Positions 19,754 through 29,084 of a stretch of 64,000 nucleotides of DNA are shown here, piece by piece. The notes under the pieces were generated by a model. It worked only from the letters and a program-made list of their open reading frames with translations, searched no databases and was not told the DNA's origin. Position 1 is the stretch's first letter; each line of letters starts with the position of its first letter. The stretch lies in the NCBI RefSeq assembly GCF_008520265.1, contig NZ_VIQM01000076.1:27755-91754 (forward strand). Direction: 5' to 3'. The position numbers and the translations under genes are program-made. This DNA is from Sphingobacterium cavernae (lineage in GTDB: Bacteria > Bacteroidota > Bacteroidia > Sphingobacteriales > Sphingobacteriaceae).

Positions 19754-21661
19754 TCAAAAAAGCTCCTTTGTAAATTCTACGCGTATACGAGATTGAAAGC
19801 CTTCTATAGTTTTGAAGATTTCTTTGAGTGTCACCTGTTCTATTTTTGTTAAACTAGTCGGGTCAATAAAGTTATTAGGCTCTGAATTATCCTGAATAAT
19901 ATGATTAGCCTGTTTTTGCAGGCGTAATGCCATTAGGTAATAATAGGAATGAAGCAATTCGTGCGCAGCGGATTCCGAAAAAACTCCAATTTTTTGAAGT
20001 GCCTTAATTCTTTCACCAGTATTTACACTGAAAATGCGATGCTTTAGCGCATACACACGTACAAGATCCACGATCGGCGTCATGGCTTTCTTAATATCAA
20101 ATACCTCCCTGTCTCCTACATTTATCGTACGAATATTCTTAAGGAACGATGTCAGCGGTGGTTGGTACTGCAACGCATTTTTCGCCATCTGAAAAAACAG
20201 TTTTTCTAAGGGTTGTTTCAACTTTTCATCTAAGAACTCATGAAGTTCATCCATGATAGTCGGATCCCCATAGATATATCGGCAATCAAAAAAAGTCGAA
20301 AATTTTATACTAGTCTCAGGAACAGATTCTTGCAGCCAAAGCTCATAATTATTTTTCCAATGCGACAAAGAATGCGTCCATTTGGGATTTTTAGCCATGA
20401 AACCACCTGTACAAAAGCTAAACCCAACAAAATCAAGATGCCCGGAAACCATATCAGCAAACTGAAGGAAATAGGCTCTGACTTCTTCCCTATGCTCATT
20501 AGCTTTGTCTTCGTAGATAATAGCATTGTCTTGATCCGTTTTTAAGGTCTGCTCTTTTCGTCCTTCACTACCTAAAACCATAAAGACAAATTTTGCTGGT
20601 GGCTTACCTATTTCATCTATAACACTGTCTATTATCTTAATCAAGATTGTATCTGCTATAGACGTGATAATTTGATTTACGATCTCTGCATTGACCCCTC
20701 TCCCTATCAGCTGCTTAATCATGTGAGGCACATTCTCCCACTTTCCCTTAAGCTCATCTACAGATAACGCCAGCTTTACCGATTGAATAAAGACTAGAGG
20801 CGACTGTGCTTGCTCACTTAGTAGACGGTTTCGGCTAATAATACCATCTAGAAGTCCTTTGTTCTCCACGAGAAGATAACGGGTCTTCGAACGAAACATC
20901 ATCAGTATCGCTTCGTATACATATGCTTGATTATCGATGGTCACAACAGGTGTGTCCATTATTTCCTTCGCCGCGATCCTGTTATCAAATCTACGCTGGG
21001 CTACTATTTTGTCCCGCAAAGTAATATCGGTAATATATCCTACGGCCTGTCCGACTCCATTACGTACGATGATACAACTTCTTTTGTGATTTGCCATTAG
21101 CGTTGCAGCTTCCCAAGCAGGTGTATTTTCTTCACAATACAATATATCTTGAGCATCAACACTTTCTATTCTTCTCGAATATAGTTGTTCGGAAGCGATA
21201 TAGCTTTGTTCGAAGGAAGGTGGAGCTTTGGTAAAATGTGCGAAATCGTCATTCAACATTAGACGCCCATATTCGGCAGTGAAATACTGAAAAAAAGCAT
21301 CGTTAGACTGACAAAGTCCAGCAAAATATTTACGTTTTAACGAAAGGACAACAGTACCCTTGGTAGCAATGACAGTACGCAGGGATTTCTTTCTATTCAA
21401 AAGTATGGAGATGCCGCCATAGCAATATCCTGGCCCATGTGATTCGGGCAATCTTTTATTCTGCTCCTTATCGTAAAAAAAAGATTCGTAACTCCCCTTT
21501 ACAATGACATCAACACCTTTCATTTTGGTGATTTCCTGTTGATAAATCAAGGTGTCTTTGCTGTATTTTGTTTCCGTAAAAAGATCCGCAAAGTCATCGA
21601 GTACTTCCGGAGACAACAAATTGAACGGGGGATTATTTCTTAGGAATTCAACTCTGTTCAT
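19754..21661 (-). CDS. cNMP-binding/CBS/DUF294 nucleotidyltransferase-like signalling protein
   Basis: The 635-residue protein has a cyclic-nucleotide-binding-like domain (residues about 10-140), two CBS motifs (about 160-285), a GlnD-like nucleotidyltransferase domain DUF294 with GSEGRKEQT at 364-372 and DQD at 376-378, and a helical C-terminal DUF294_C domain. The architecture is that of a soluble sensor that could transfer or remove nucleotidyl groups, but its target is unknown. It lies 13 bp downstream of a DEDDh exonuclease gene on the same strand, a pairing seen in many bacteria, often near acetate or propionate uptake genes. No such transporter is present here. Confidence 0.88.
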   Translation of the reverse strand: MNRVEFLRNNPPFNLLSPEVLDDFADLFTETKYSKDTLIYQQEITKMKGVDVIVKGSYESFFYDKEQNKRLPESHGPGYCYGGISILLNRKKSLRTVIATKGTVVLSLKRKYFAGLCQSNDAFFQYFTAEYGRLMLNDDFAHFTKAPPSFEQSYIASEQLYSRRIESVDAQDILYCEENTPAWEAATLMANHKRSCIIVRNGVGQAVGYITDITLRDKIVAQRRFDNRIAAKEIMDTPVVTIDNQAYVYEAILMMFRSKTRYLLVENKGLLDGIISRNRLLSEQAQSPLVFIQSVKLALSVDELKGKWENVPHMIKQLIGRGVNAEIVNQIITSIADTILIKIIDSVIDEIGKPPAKFVFMVLGSEGRKEQTLKTDQDNAIIYEDKANEHREEVRAYFLQFADMVSGHLDFVGFSFCTGGFMAKNPKWTHSLSHWKNNYELWLQESVPETSIKFSTFFDCRYIYGDPTIMDELHEFLDEKLKQPLEKLFFQMAKNALQYQPPLTSFLKNIRTINVGDREVFDIKKAMTPIVDLVRVYALKHRIFSVNTGERIKALQKIGVFSESAAHELLHSYYYLMALRLQKQANHIIQDNSEPNNFIDPTSLTKIEQVTLKEIFKTIEGFQSRIRVEFTKELF

Positions 21662-21674
21662 TGTAAAAGGGCTA

Positions 21675-22319
21675 TTATAAAACTACTTTAAGATAATCGT
21701 TACTTATTTTTCTTTCGTTGATTTGTTCCAAAATGGATTGCTCGGTAATATAGCCACTTTTTGAAAGTTCAAAAAAACATTCTGCTGTAGCCAAAGTATC
21801 GCAAAGGGCATCATGGTAATTTTGGAGCGTTCTATAGAAAAGGATGGCATACAATTGAGACAGATGGAGAGGTCTCGCCTTGGCTGTACCTGCCAGAAAT
21901 CGTGTCGCCAACATCGTGCAAAAAGCCGGAACTTGATCCAAATCAAATTGAATCCTTGCTCGATCCAACTCAACCTTAAGTAAATTGATATCAAATTTTA
22001 AAAAATGACAGACTAACACAGGATCATACTTCTGTAAATCCAGCAGAAGCCGACTCAATACATCTTTGCGAGAGTTACCATGTTGCTGCCTATATATATC
22101 CGTAATCTTATGTATTTTTAATGCCGAAGAAGTACTTTTAAAATCTCGTTCATGAATATAAAACTTTTCCCGCTTAATTTCTTTTCCATCAATCGTATAA
22201 ATTACCCAGGAAATCTGCACCATATACGGCCAGTGACGACAATCCACTGAAGATACATCCCAACTCACTGGTTCTCCAGAAGCCTCCGTATCCAAAAACA
22301 TATAATGCGATTTTCTCAT
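21675..22319 (-). CDS. DEDDh 3'-5' exonuclease family protein (DnaQ-like)
   Basis: The 214-residue protein has all five residues of the DEDDh class: Asp10 and Glu12 in FLDTEASG, Asp110 in HFLKFD, His169 and Asp174 in NYHDALCDTLAT. Such enzymes degrade DNA or RNA from the 3' end with two metal ions. It is short and lacks other domains. It precedes the CBS/DUF294 gene by 13 bp, so the two are probably co-transcribed and may act together. The natural substrate is unknown. Confidence 0.85.
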   Translation of the reverse strand: MRKSHYMFLDTEASGEPVSWDVSSVDCRHWPYMVQISWVIYTIDGKEIKREKFYIHERDFKSTSSALKIHKITDIYRQQHGNSRKDVLSRLLLDLQKYDPVLVCHFLKFDINLLKVELDRARIQFDLDQVPAFCTMLATRFLAGTAKARPLHLSQLYAILFYRTLQNYHDALCDTLATAECFFELSKSGYITEQSILEQINERKISNDYLKVVL

Positions 22320-22596
22320 TTATTAAGCCTAGATTAATCTAAAAAGCAATGATTATCAAAATATAACGCCATTCGTAACAAGCAATCTTATATTTCGGAA
22401 GAATAAGATTTACCTGATCAAAACAATAATAGCTTCTAAAAAACAAACTTAAATAAAGTTGATGGCATCATCAATATAATTCGCTTACTAATAAGATTTT
22501 GGTAAGATTTACAATTTGATTAGCAAAATTTTAAATTGTAGCATCATTGTTTTTATTTTCGTTGTAGCTCTAAAGTTAACTAACCAAGACACCATT

Positions 22597-22938
22597 ATGC
22601 GTATTCTATTATTCTTAATTACACTTGTATTGTTTTTAGGTTGCAAAAAGTCCAAAGAAAATACAACAGAAATCCTTTGTCATCAAGAAATGAAAGAACG
22701 CTTAAAAAGTGAACTCCGATGTGAGGAGAAAGATAAGCTAGAAGTAAATTTATATTCAGGAAGTTACGAAGGACAAAAAATCTTTTTTACAATGACAATG
22801 TGTCCAGCGTGCAATACCATCCCCCCACAATTTGGATATACCTGTGATGGTTCAAAAATCACCATTTCGGAATTCAATACCAAAGTTTCGGCTATAAAAG
22901 AAATTTACAACAGTTGTACGAATAAATTCACTGATTAA
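22597..22938 (+). CDS. Small hypothetical lipoprotein
   Basis: From ATG 22597 the product has 113 residues and opens with a lipoprotein signal, MRILLFLITLVLFLGCKKS, with the lipobox LFLGC. The mature part has several Cys residues, including MCPAC and a later YTC, which could form disulfides in the periplasm. The frame is open to TTG 22516, but that would bury the signal peptide. I do not recognise the family. It ends in a long palindrome shared with the convergent gene. Confidence 0.6.
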   Translation: MRILLFLITLVLFLGCKKSKENTTEILCHQEMKERLKSELRCEEKDKLEVNLYSGSYEGQKIFFTMTMCPACNTIPPQFGYTCDGSKITISEFNTKVSAIKEIYNSCTNKFTD

Positions 22939-22941
22939 GTT

Positions 22942-22983
22942 CATAAACATTAGCCCTTTAATCTGGAAGGGCTAATGTTTATG
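22942..22983. terminator. Bidirectional terminator, perfect 17-bp stem
   Basis: Arms 22942-22958 and 22967-22983 (core CATTAGCCCTT) pair perfectly around an 8-nt loop. The right arm includes the stop codon of the convergent DUF5107 gene. Confidence 0.75.
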
Positions 22984-25900
22984 CATATTCGTTAGCCATA
23001 GCCAAATGAATCTTTGTTCCAAAATGTTGCTGATCCAACATTAGAACCTCTCCAAACAATGCTTTTGCTCCTTGAATTTGGCCTAATCCCAACTGCCCTA
23101 ATCCAAGAATATATAAACAATGGATTTTGTTTCTTAGATTCAAGTCATCATCAAAAGTCATCATATTCGGCAACGATACAGCAAAATAATCTATTTCAAC
23201 GACGTCCTGCATATGTTGCTCTCCGTAATTGATTAGATTAGAAAAAACTGCTTGAGCTTCGCTCTTTTCTCCTAAAGCATGTAGCGCAAGTCCTTGATAA
23301 AATATTTTGTCAGGTTGCTGATCGTTATAGAAAATAGCTGCCGAAGGTTCACGCAACCCTAAAGTTGCTCTTGTATAATTTTCTTTGGAAAGCGATTCTT
23401 CATTCAAGCCTTCATATGCTTTTCCCGTCCAATAAAACACATCATTATCATGCGTACCATACAACTTACCTTCACCAAGATTCTCTGGGAATTTTTGCGT
23501 CTTGGCCAAAAGTTCCAAAGCTGCTGTGTATTCATTATTTTTAATAGCTGATTTCGCAAGTTCAACCAACGCATTTACATATTCAGCAGTTACTTTTCCT
23601 TCTCCACCTTCCCAAGGATGAAATTTTCGAGCCATAATGAGCGAATATGCTTTCTTAGGAGCACCTAAAAAATTATGTAACGAAAGATATTCCATATACA
23701 GATCGTCACGTTCCACTACGACTGTGAACTCTTCTTCCAAAAGTTGTAATCTTTCGCTAGGACTTCTATTCACACGCTTGTACAATTGATGCAATTCCAT
23801 TAGCACACGCGCATCAGACTTATCTAAAGCAAAAGCTTTCTCATAAAATTCGATCGCCTTCTCTTGATTTCCTCTTTTATTAAAGTAAGCGATACCGAGA
23901 TTGCGATAAGCTGTAGGAAAAGTAGAACAAATCTTTACAGACTCTTCCCAATTAAAAATTGCATCCTCATATTGCCTTTTATCGTACCAAAGATTACCCA
24001 AATAATAAGGTGCTAAATGATCCTGATTATTATGTTGTATAGCATTTTCAAGAACAGCAATATCGTTTACATCATTTGGAAAACACAAATAAGAATCTTG
24101 TTTAAAAGCATTATTCAAATAAAAATCACTCAGTTCATTATCATCCAATTTATGCGCATAGTATGCTCGATAATATTCGGTCAATGGCGTGCGACATTCC
24201 GAATCCAATAATTCAATGAAGTTCGTAGCTTCCGTATATAATCCAGCATCCGCATAATCTCTAGCATAGGCAAGCATATTATTACCTTTATTGCGTGATA
24301 AGAAGATAATTTTGTTTCGACAATTTTGTGATTCCTGAGTTTTATTTTGCGCAGCAAGTACATTCATCTTTTCGAACAATGCCCCCAAATTGAAACGATC
24401 CCTTCGAAGTGCCTCCTCTACTACTAATAAGGCATCTTGTTGTCTATGTAATTTTCGTAACAAAAAGGATTTGAGCACATACGCCTTGCCGTTATTAGCA
24501 TTTCTATCCAGCGATTTGGAAATGTGATCCAATGCTTCTTCATATTTTTCGTTACTAATATCAATCTGCGCTAGAGAGAAGTATCCTACATCCTGCCACT
24601 GACTAGTCCAAATCGCTTTATAGAATGAGTCATACGCTTTTTGTAAATTCCCTACAGCTTTACAAGCTAAACCAAGATTGTAATAAGGTTCACTGTCATA
24701 CGGATTTGGATTACGAGAAATTAAAGTTTCAATAGCTTTTTCGAAATAAGGAATAGAGGTTTCAAATTTCCCTCTTCGCAGATACCACAAACCCAAAGCA
24801 TTATTACAACGTACATCCTTTGGATCGCGATCCAATGCCTCTTGGTAATATTCTATTGGATTGTAAGTCGCATGACGATATTGTTCCAGATGTAATCCTG
24901 TAAGATAGAGCTGTTCATTATTTTCAACTTCTGAAGGTTTCAATGCTGCCTTTGCTGGAGAAGGTAATTCATTAGAGATAGCATTAACATCATATTGATA
25001 TTCCAACAAAACCTTTTGCGTATCGCGGATTTTGACAGAATATTTTGATGAATTTAGATTCTGGGTTAAATCAAATTGAGCAGAAAATACCTGCTCCGGA
25101 TTGACATTAAAATTTTCTTCGTGAATCAGATTCTCATCAATAAAAAACTGAAGAGTCAGGTTTTCAAATGCTGAAGTCGCATAAACTTTTATTTCAGCTT
25201 GCTGATTATTTAATTCGACATTCAACAAGAGGTCTTTTGTAGCATTTTTTACTAATCCCAATTCGGCATAAGGCAAAAAACACTGCGTAAAAGTTTTCTC
25301 TTCATACGGATTTAGCCAACTAAAATCAGGCTGATTATCCGTATACATACCTGTCATTAGTTCGATATATGGACCATCCTCATCGGTCAAATTTCTATCC
25401 CACGCAATTCCAAAATCACCATTTCCCCAAGTCCACTGTTTCTTTCCTGGACTAACATGATGATTTGCAACATGCAATACACCGGCTTTAGTATCGTGCT
25501 CATAGCCACCCATAAAATCATATTTCGAATTGATGGCCATATAGGACGTTGGTACTGGAATATTTTTGTAGCGCGAAATATCAGTACCTGGCGAATAATC
25601 TACTTTGTAATACACCCCAGTCGCAATTGGAAAATCTGAAACATCACGCTTTCCATGGTCAAATACAGCATTGACATCGGGCGGAAATACGGATTGATAA
25701 TCGTCATTCACTTTTACTGCTGGATTTGCCCACCACAAAAATGTTTGTGGAATAGGCGTGCGATTGTACAATTGTGCCTTAATCTCTAAATAGGCCTTGT
25801 CTGGATAAAGCGTAAAACCAGCTATGCCTTTTGTTCCAAACATCTTCTCAATTTCATTAACCCACACGGTCTTGCTTCCATCCTCATTGATTTCAATATC

Positions 25901-26302
25901 ATAATCGATAGGCTGAAATGTAGAAGGTCTATGGTGTTGTGGCCAATTGAATTCAATACCTCCCGAAATCCATGGACCCGCAAGACCAACCAACGCTGGT
26001 TTGATTACTTGATTGTAATAAATGAAATGCCTATTCCGAATTTTGTCGTACGCCATTTGCACGCGCCCACCCAACTCAGGGAGTACAAGAATTTTGAGAT
26101 ACTTATTTTCTAAAAATAACCCTAAATACTCTTTATCTTCTTTTATATCTTCAATTTTTTCAATTACAGGATTTGGATATACGACTCCCGAACTTCCTTG
26201 ATACACTCTTTTCTCAAAGAACATTGGATTTTTATCGGGCGTTCCAACCCCATATGTTGGAATTACAATATTTTCTGTCCAAATATTTACAGCATTTTCC
26301 AT
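22979..26302 (-). CDS. DUF5107 domain protein with TPR repeats
   Basis: The 1107-residue protein has no signal peptide. Residues about 1-330 match the pattern of DUF5107, with long beta-rich stretches (GRVQMAYDKIRNRHF, WPQHHRPSTFQP), which I take to resemble the mutarotase-like sugar-binding fold. From about 480 onward follow many TPR units, for example NALGLWYLRRGKFETSIPYF and NLGIAYFNKRGNQEKAIEFY. The gene lies 16 bp downstream of a sugar-porter gene on the same strand with an AraC regulator divergent to it, so a role in handling a carbohydrate is likely. The enzymatic activity, if any, is unknown. Confidence 0.85.
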   Translation of the reverse strand: MENAVNIWTENIVIPTYGVGTPDKNPMFFEKRVYQGSSGVVYPNPVIEKIEDIKEDKEYLGLFLENKYLKILVLPELGGRVQMAYDKIRNRHFIYYNQVIKPALVGLAGPWISGGIEFNWPQHHRPSTFQPIDYDIEINEDGSKTVWVNEIEKMFGTKGIAGFTLYPDKAYLEIKAQLYNRTPIPQTFLWWANPAVKVNDDYQSVFPPDVNAVFDHGKRDVSDFPIATGVYYKVDYSPGTDISRYKNIPVPTSYMAINSKYDFMGGYEHDTKAGVLHVANHHVSPGKKQWTWGNGDFGIAWDRNLTDEDGPYIELMTGMYTDNQPDFSWLNPYEEKTFTQCFLPYAELGLVKNATKDLLLNVELNNQQAEIKVYATSAFENLTLQFFIDENLIHEENFNVNPEQVFSAQFDLTQNLNSSKYSVKIRDTQKVLLEYQYDVNAISNELPSPAKAALKPSEVENNEQLYLTGLHLEQYRHATYNPIEYYQEALDRDPKDVRCNNALGLWYLRRGKFETSIPYFEKAIETLISRNPNPYDSEPYYNLGLACKAVGNLQKAYDSFYKAIWTSQWQDVGYFSLAQIDISNEKYEEALDHISKSLDRNANNGKAYVLKSFLLRKLHRQQDALLVVEEALRRDRFNLGALFEKMNVLAAQNKTQESQNCRNKIIFLSRNKGNNMLAYARDYADAGLYTEATNFIELLDSECRTPLTEYYRAYYAHKLDDNELSDFYLNNAFKQDSYLCFPNDVNDIAVLENAIQHNNQDHLAPYYLGNLWYDKRQYEDAIFNWEESVKICSTFPTAYRNLGIAYFNKRGNQEKAIEFYEKAFALDKSDARVLMELHQLYKRVNRSPSERLQLLEEEFTVVVERDDLYMEYLSLHNFLGAPKKAYSLIMARKFHPWEGGEGKVTAEYVNALVELAKSAIKNNEYTAALELLAKTQKFPENLGEGKLYGTHDNDVFYWTGKAYEGLNEESLSKENYTRATLGLREPSAAIFYNDQQPDKIFYQGLALHALGEKSEAQAVFSNLINYGEQHMQDVVEIDYFAVSLPNMMTFDDDLNLRNKIHCLYILGLGQLGLGQIQGAKALFGEVLMLDQQHFGTKIHLAMANEYA

Positions 26303-26318
26303 AATAATAGTCTCTAGC

Positions 26319-27656
26319 TTAATGTCTAAAATTTCCTCCTAATTCCTCTAGTGTCTGTCCTTTGGTCTCTTTGACTTTACGCAATACAAACACAAAACCG
26401 AACACACAAATACCAGCGTACAGATAAAATGGCCCATACGTACCTAATTTTTCGGCTAATATCGGGAAGGTAAAAACCAATATAAAATAGGCTGACCAAA
26501 GTGCGACCATAGCTAACGAAGTAGCCATACCTCGTACCCGATTTGGAAATATTTCAGAAATTAATACCCATGTTACAGGCGCAAGAGAGGTGGCGTACAC
26601 ACTTATAGACAAAAGCACAAAAATGGAAACCATAACAGAACTTAATTGATTTTGGAGTAGAAATGCCAACACAACATATGTGATTGCCAATCCTAAAGAA
26701 CCTATCAGCATCAATGGCCTTCTTCCTAAACGATCTACTTGCCACATAGCGACAAGAGTGAATAACAAATTAACTATCCCAATCGATACAGTTTCGAATA
26801 ACTGCTGATCCAAGGAAGCACCTATGCTCTCAAAGATTGTTGAGGTATAATTGAACACAACATTTATTCCGCAGAATTGCTGAAAGATCGCCAAAGTAAC
26901 TCCAACTACCACTGCAGGTCGAACACTTTTGTGCAAAACTTCTTTAAAGGAAATTGGCGAAGCTTCTTTATTTGACTGCACCACTTCAACCATTGTTTTA
27001 TCAACGACGGTTGAATTTCCAAATCGAAGCAATACAGCTCTAGCTTCTTCTACCCTGCCTTTAGCAATCAGCCAACGCGGACTCTCAGGCAACCAAACGA
27101 TACCAATCAAAAACAACAAAGAAGGAACCACACCTAACCCAAACATCCAACGCCATGAATCTTCTCCAAGACCTGAGAGTTTATAATTTACAAGATTCGT
27201 GATTAATATACCTATTACGATAGTTAGTTGGTTAATGGCAACATTTCGCCCTCTAACATGCGCTGGTGATATTTCAGCTATATACATTGGACTCAGCATG
27301 GAAGCCATCCCTACACCAATTCCAGACAAAAAACGCATTAATACAAAAATCTCCAAATCAGGAGCTATACCCATTCCAAAGGAGGAAATAGCAAATAGCA
27401 AAGCAGCACAGAAAAGTCCAGATTTACGACCATATTGATCTGATAATTTTCCAGCAATAAGACAACCTACAATACATCCTAGCGCAAGAGATCCTGTCAA
27501 AAAGCCTTCCCACCAAGCGTCCAACTCAAATACGATTCTCAAAAATGGTAATGCGCCAGATATTACAGCAAAATCAAATCCGAAAAGATATCCCCCAAGA
27601 GCGGAAATAAAAGATATAGCTAGGATATAGCTGTTGTTATAATCATCATTTTTCAT
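26319..27656 (-). CDS. Sugar porter family MFS transporter (XylE/GLUT type)
   Basis: The 445-residue membrane protein has 12 predicted helices and the sugar-porter signatures: DQYGRKSG in loop 2-3, PESPRWL after helix 6, QQFCGINVV in helix 7, DRLGRRPL in loop 8-9, and the tail KETKGQTLEELG. It probably imports a hexose or pentose by proton symport across the inner membrane. The likely partner is the DUF5107-TPR protein 16 bp downstream; the likely regulator is the divergent AraC-type gene. The specific sugar is not known. Confidence 0.92.
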   Translation of the reverse strand: MKNDDYNNSYILAISFISALGGYLFGFDFAVISGALPFLRIVFELDAWWEGFLTGSLALGCIVGCLIAGKLSDQYGRKSGLFCAALLFAISSFGMGIAPDLEIFVLMRFLSGIGVGMASMLSPMYIAEISPAHVRGRNVAINQLTIVIGILITNLVNYKLSGLGEDSWRWMFGLGVVPSLLFLIGIVWLPESPRWLIAKGRVEEARAVLLRFGNSTVVDKTMVEVVQSNKEASPISFKEVLHKSVRPAVVVGVTLAIFQQFCGINVVFNYTSTIFESIGASLDQQLFETVSIGIVNLLFTLVAMWQVDRLGRRPLMLIGSLGLAITYVVLAFLLQNQLSSVMVSIFVLLSISVYATSLAPVTWVLISEIFPNRVRGMATSLAMVALWSAYFILVFTFPILAEKLGTYGPFYLYAGICVFGFVFVLRKVKETKGQTLEELGGNFRH

Positions 27657-27697
27657 AGGTCATATAGATTTATGATTGGTAAAGTAAAATTAAGAGG

Positions 27698-27724
27698 TTA
27701 TTATCATCAAAAAATAGATAATAA
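27698..27724. promoter_or_regulatory. Candidate operator between sugar porter and AraC-type regulator
   Basis: TTATTATC (27698-27705) and GATAATAA (27717-27724) form a perfect inverted repeat with an 11-bp spacer in the 130-bp divergent intergenic region. ATTGGTAAA also occurs twice, at 27675-27683 and 27772-27780. Either could be a binding site for the AraC-family protein. AT richness makes chance a real alternative. Confidence 0.35.
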
Positions 27725-27786
27725 AAAGAAATAAATATACTATCTTACGATTAAACCTATTAAAAACAACCATTGGTAAACCAAAA

Positions 27787-28680
27787 ATGGACAAAACTAA
27801 GAATTCGAAAATTAAAATAGAAGAAGGCTTTATTGGTCAAAAGATGCAAATTTTGACAACTACTGAAATTTCAAAACTAATGCATAACATCTTTTCACAA
27901 AATCTCTATTTCACAGCCATAGGATTATACCCGAGAGCGCTTTCGCATGAAAGATTTAGACAAAGTGGTTGTGATGAGTACATTTTGCTATACTGTACAG
28001 AAGGTGAAGGTTATATTGTGCTAGAAAAAGAATTTTACAACCTAAAGGCAAATACATACATCATATTACCAAAGAATATAAGCCACAAATATGGAAGCTC
28101 ATTAAACAATCCATGGAGTATATATTGGATTCACTTTAGTGGTCATTACAGTGACTGTTTGTATTCCCGCTACAAAGAGGAATATAAGGGAAATGTAGTC
28201 GAAACACCATTTGATCCCACAAGGATTAAACTTTTTGAAGAATTGCTCGCACTAACAGATCATGATTTGACAACTTACAGCATAGAATTCTTACATGTGA
28301 AGTTGTTACAACTTATTTCATTATTTATTCATAGAAAAAAAGATGAGCTCGAAAATGAAAAAAATAGAATCTATCAGTCGATAACCTATATGAAGAAAAA
28401 TGTAGATCAAAAAGTATCAATCAAAGAATTAGCAAATTTGACCAATTATTCTGTTACCCATTATTCTCAACTTTTCAGAGAACAAACAGGCTATTCGCCC
28501 ATTCAGTATTTTTTGAGATTGAAAATTCAAATAGCTTGTCAATACCTTTACTTTTCTAAACTTTCTATGAAAGAAATTTGCAAAAACATAGGAATAGAAG
28601 ATCCCTACTATTTTTCACGATTATTTAAAAAACAAATGTCATTATCTCCAAAACAATACCGTACAAAGCACAGAATGTAA
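27787..28680 (+). CDS. AraC family transcriptional regulator
   Basis: The 297-residue protein has an N-terminal cupin-like ligand domain (residues about 35-165, including CDEYILLYCTEGEGYIVL) and a C-terminal pair of helix-turn-helix motifs (about 195-297): SIKELANLTNYSVTHYSQLF and MKEICKNIGIEDPYYFSRLF. It is divergent from the sugar-porter/DUF5107 operon and is the obvious candidate for its sugar-responsive activator. Start ATG 27787. Confidence 0.92.
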   Translation: MDKTKNSKIKIEEGFIGQKMQILTTTEISKLMHNIFSQNLYFTAIGLYPRALSHERFRQSGCDEYILLYCTEGEGYIVLEKEFYNLKANTYIILPKNISHKYGSSLNNPWSIYWIHFSGHYSDCLYSRYKEEYKGNVVETPFDPTRIKLFEELLALTDHDLTTYSIEFLHVKLLQLISLFIHRKKDELENEKNRIYQSITYMKKNVDQKVSIKELANLTNYSVTHYSQLFREQTGYSPIQYFLRLKIQIACQYLYFSKLSMKEICKNIGIEDPYYFSRLFKKQMSLSPKQYRTKHRM

Positions 28681-28710
28681 AATTGGAATATAAATTTGTA
28701 TAAAGCAAAA

Positions 28711-28740
28711 AAGCCTTCAAAAAATTGAAGGCTTTAATTT
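28711..28740. terminator. Bidirectional terminator between AraC gene and tRNA-Asn
   Basis: AAGCCTTCAA (28711-28720), loop AAAA, TTGAAGGCTT (28725-28734), with T-rich plus side and A-run on the left that reads as T on the minus strand. Confidence 0.8.
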
Positions 28741-28742
28741 TG

Positions 28743-28816
28743 CTCTCCCTCTTGGGCTCGAACCAAGGACCCTCTGATTAACAGTCAGATGCTCTAACCA
28801 GCTGAGCTAAGGAAGA
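28743..28816 (-). tRNA. tRNA-Asn (anticodon GTT), copy 1
   Basis: The minus strand folds as a full cloverleaf. Acceptor TCTTCCT pairs with AGGGAGA (one G-T), the D arm is GCTCAGCTGGTTAGAGC, the anticodon arm CTGACTGTTAATCAG reads GTT, and the T arm is CTTGGTTCGAGCCCAAG. The discriminator is G, as usual for tRNA-Asn, and CCA is not encoded in full. Confidence 0.95.
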
Positions 28817-28869
28817 ATTTGAAACTTTACAGTTTCTGGTTAAATCATGATGTCAAGTTTTCACACTTG

Positions 28870-28897
28870 AAAGTCCTAACGACACTGGACTTTTTTT
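28870..28897. terminator. Hairpin between the two tRNA-Asn genes
   Basis: AAAGTCC (28870-28876) pairs with GGACTTT (28887-28893), and a T-run follows on the plus strand. On the minus strand it lies just after tRNA copy 2. Direction is unclear. Confidence 0.35.
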
Positions 28898-28898
28898 G

Positions 28899-28972
28899 CT
28901 CTCCCTCTTGGGCTCGAACCAAGGACCCTCTGATTAACAGTCAGATGCTCTAACCAGCTGAGCTAAGGAAGA
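28899..28972 (-). tRNA. tRNA-Asn (anticodon GTT), copy 2
   Basis: Identical in sequence to the copy 156 bp to the left, with the same cloverleaf and GTT anticodon. The identity extends a few bases into both flanks, so a recent tandem duplication is likely. Confidence 0.95.
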
Positions 28973-29084
28973 ATTCAACCTACTTCGTTTCCGTTTCGGT
29001 GATGCAATTATCGGAAGATTTTAAGAGTTCTCCAAACATTTTTTTAAGGTTTTTTACAACTCATTCATTCCCAATAAGAATATT

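Noticed and set aside
28743..28972. Two tRNA-Asn copies as an assembly artefact
   Set aside because: The copies are separated by distinct spacer sequence with its own hairpin, and tandem tRNA duplicates are common; I keep both.
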